7,862 bases of DNA from positions 1-7,862 of the forward strand of contig DIZT01000067.1 in assembly GCA_002427975.1 (NCBI GenBank), in the 5' to 3' direction. Under the pieces are notes generated by a model. It was not told the DNA's origin and did not search any database. It was given only the letters and a program-made list of their open reading frames with translations. The stretch is from Micrococcaceae bacterium UBA6021 (lineage in GTDB: Bacteria > Actinomycetota > Actinomycetes > Actinomycetales > Micrococcaceae). Shown piece by piece: positions 6,772 through 7,862 of the stretch. How positions within the stretch are numbered: the stretch's first letter is position 1; each line of letters starts with the position of its first letter. A program made the translations under genes and the position numbers.

Positions 6772-6808
6772 GCAAAAGGGGCGGCCACCGAAGTGGCCAC
6801 CCCTTTGC
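6772..6808 (-). terminator. Intrinsic terminator after tsf, UUCG tetraloop
   Basis: The two arms (6772-6788 and 6793-6808) form, in the minus-strand RNA, a stem of 6 bp GC-rich pairs, one C-A mismatch, 4 G-C pairs, 3 A-U pairs, then a closing GC after one bulged A. The loop is UUCG closed by C-G, the exceptionally stable cUUCGg tetraloop. A short U-run (UUUU) forms the outer 3' arm. The structure begins 9 nt after the tsf stop codon, the expected place for a terminator or partial attenuator before pyrH. Confidence 0.85.
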
Positions 6809-6816
6809 GGACTCGG

Positions 6817-7653
6817 CTAGGAGCCGACGCGGAAACGCGCGAAGGACGTGCCCTTGACGCCGGCCTCTTCGAGGACCTGCGCCACGGACTTCTTGGCGTC
6901 CTTGGCGAACGCCTGGTCAACCAGGACCTCGCCCTTGAAGAAGCCCGTTACGCGGCCTTCCACAATCTTGGTGAGGGCCGCTTCGGGCTTGCCTTCAGCC
7001 TTGGCGGTCTCTTCGGCGATGCGACGCTCGGACTCGACCAGGTCGGACGGAACGTCTTCACGGGTCAGGTAGTTCGGGGACATCGCGGCGATGTGAACTG
7101 CAACGTCGTGCGCGGCGGTGTCAGCGGCTTCGCCTTCACCGTCAACAGCGAACAGAACCCCGACCTGGGCCGGGAGATCCTTGGAGGTCTTGTGCAGGTA
7201 AGCGTCAACAGTGGCGCCCTCAATGCGGGAGAGCTTGCGGACAACAACCTTTTCGCCGAGGATTGCGCCCTCTTCGACGACAACCTCGGACAGCGGCTTG
7301 CCGTCAACCTCGGTGGCCAGGAGGGTGTCGAGGTCGGCAGCGCCGGACTCCACAGCCACGGCCAGGACCTTGTCGGCCAGCTGGATGAACTTGTCAGCCT
7401 TGGCAACGAAGTCGGTCTCGCAGTTTACTTCGATCATAACGCCGACGCCGTTGCTGACCTTGGCGGCCACCAGGCCTTCAGCGGTGGAGCGGCCTTCGCG
7501 CTTGGTAGCGCCCTTGAGGCCCTTGATGCGGATGATCTCGATGGCCTTTTCGGCGTCACCGTTGGCTTCGTCAAGAGCCTTCTTGACATCCATCATGCCG
7601 GCGCCGGTGCGCTCGCGCAGAGCCTTGATATCAGCGGCAGTGTAGTTCGCCAT
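6817..7653 (-). CDS. tsf: Elongation factor Ts
   Basis: Cytosolic guanine-nucleotide exchange factor that regenerates EF-Tu-GTP. 278 residues, the usual actinobacterial length. The N-terminal UBA-like domain has LRERTGAGMMDVKKAL (12-27) and NGDAEKAIEIIR. The core has the signature NCETDFVA (77-84) with the Asp-Phe pair that contacts EF-Tu in characterised homologues. A dimerisation region carries VAVHIAAMSP (184-193) and the C-terminus ends in FARFRVG. The ATG has GAGGGG 5 nt upstream. The gene follows rpsB after a 120-nt spacer with two strong hairpins and is followed by a terminator. Confidence 0.99.
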   Translation of the reverse strand: MANYTAADIKALRERTGAGMMDVKKALDEANGDAEKAIEIIRIKGLKGATKREGRSTAEGLVAAKVSNGVGVMIEVNCETDFVAKADKFIQLADKVLAVAVESGAADLDTLLATEVDGKPLSEVVVEEGAILGEKVVVRKLSRIEGATVDAYLHKTSKDLPAQVGVLFAVDGEGEAADTAAHDVAVHIAAMSPNYLTREDVPSDLVESERRIAEETAKAEGKPEAALTKIVEGRVTGFFKGEVLVDQAFAKDAKKSVAQVLEEAGVKGTSFARFRVGS

Positions 7654-7694
7654 GTGAACCCCTCTGTCTAGAAAATTTATGTGGTGTACGGACC

Positions 7695-7733
7695 GACAGG
7701 ACAGCGGCTCACCGCGTGAGCCGCCATCCTGTC
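7695..7733 (-). other. Long GC-rich hairpin in the rpsB-tsf spacer
   Basis: Two 18-base arms (7695-7712 and 7716-7733) pair with a single internal 2-base mismatch: 9 bp next to the CGC loop plus 7 bp outside. The following minus-strand bases (GGTCCGTACACC) are not a U-tract. It may be a U-tract-less terminator or attenuator, or a barrier/processing site that separates rpsB and tsf transcript levels. An AT-rich patch (7669-7680) then leads to the tsf ribosome site. Confidence 0.7.
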
Positions 7734-7740
7734 AGGTGTT

Positions 7741-7762
7741 CCGGCGCTGCGGGCAGCGCCGG
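7741..7762 (-). other. Perfect GC hairpin just after rpsB
   Basis: CCGGCGCTGC (7741-7750) and GCAGCGCCGG (7753-7762) are perfect inverted arms separated by two bases, giving in practice a 9-bp stem with a 4-base loop. It lies 11 nt after the rpsB stop codon on the minus strand and is not followed by U residues. Position and stability suggest a 3'-end or attenuation structure for rpsB, in tandem with the larger hairpin at 7695-7733. Confidence 0.7.
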
Positions 7763-7773
7763 AGAATCCGGAT

Positions 7774-7862
7774 TTACTTGTCGGCGTCGGCTGCGGGAGC
7801 CTCGGCTGCAGCCGGAGCTTCCTCGGCAGCCGGAGCAGCAGCTTCTTCTGCCGCCGGAGCAG
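7774..7862 (-). CDS. rpsB: 30S ribosomal protein S2, C-terminal tail only (cut by window edge)
   Basis: The last 28 codons and TAA stop of a reading frame entering from beyond the right edge. The visible peptide is almost only Ala, Glu and Pro and ends in ADADK, the kind of acidic low-complexity tail that follows the folded S2 domain in many actinobacteria. No S2 core motif is inside the window. The identification therefore rests on its position directly upstream of tsf on the same strand, where rpsB sits in nearly all bacteria, together with the tail composition. Confidence 0.88.
   Translation of the reverse strand, partial: APAAEEAAAPAAEEAPAAAEAPAADADK

Noticed and set aside
6766..7671. 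301-residue open frame on the plus strand opposite tsf
   Set aside because: It mirrors the whole EF-Ts gene. Long antisense frames are expected in GC-rich genes with biased third positions, and it has no recognisable domain or ribosome site.

Overview
The window looks like chromosomal DNA from a high-GC actinobacterium, most likely Arthrobacter, Pseudarthrobacter or another Micrococcaceae. The reasons are the strongly GC-biased third codon positions, the gene order rpsB-tsf-pyrH-frr-cdsA, the Ala/Glu-rich tail on ribosomal protein S2, and the character of the EF-Ts and DivIVA-repeat proteins. The genus is inferred from recall of family sequences, not from a search.

Left part, plus strand (1-3433): a tightly packed probable operon. 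It encodes a LytS-type sensor histidine kinase (5' end cut by the window edge), a LytTR-type response regulator, a two-helix DUF485-like membrane protein and an SSS-family sodium/solute symporter of the ActP/MctC (acetate/monocarboxylate) type. Junctions are a 32-nt gap, an ATGA overlap and a 7-nt gap. The layout suggests a carboxylate-uptake system with its own two-component regulator. Substrate and signal are not shown by the sequence.

Centre (3434-3664): 231 bases between convergent genes with no credible gene. They hold a 13-bp tandem near-repeat and no classical terminator.

Right part, minus strand, read from 7862 down to 3665: the conserved translation/lipid cluster. It runs rpsB (C-terminal tail only), tsf (EF-Ts), pyrH (UMP kinase), frr (ribosome recycling factor), cdsA (CDP-diacylglycerol synthase), then a small protein with three DivIVA-like repeats. 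A UUCG-loop terminator follows tsf, two U-tract-less GC-rich hairpins lie between rpsB and tsf, and a bulged hairpin lies between pyrH and frr. These probably set the relative output of the cluster. frr and cdsA overlap by one base.

Most of the window is ordinary. The parts worth a second look are the two-component/symporter cassette, the triple DivIVA-repeat protein next to cdsA, and the structured intergenic RNAs of the rpsB-frr cluster. I did not find a clearly unprecedented system. No RNA gene, CRISPR array, insertion sequence or phage element is visible.
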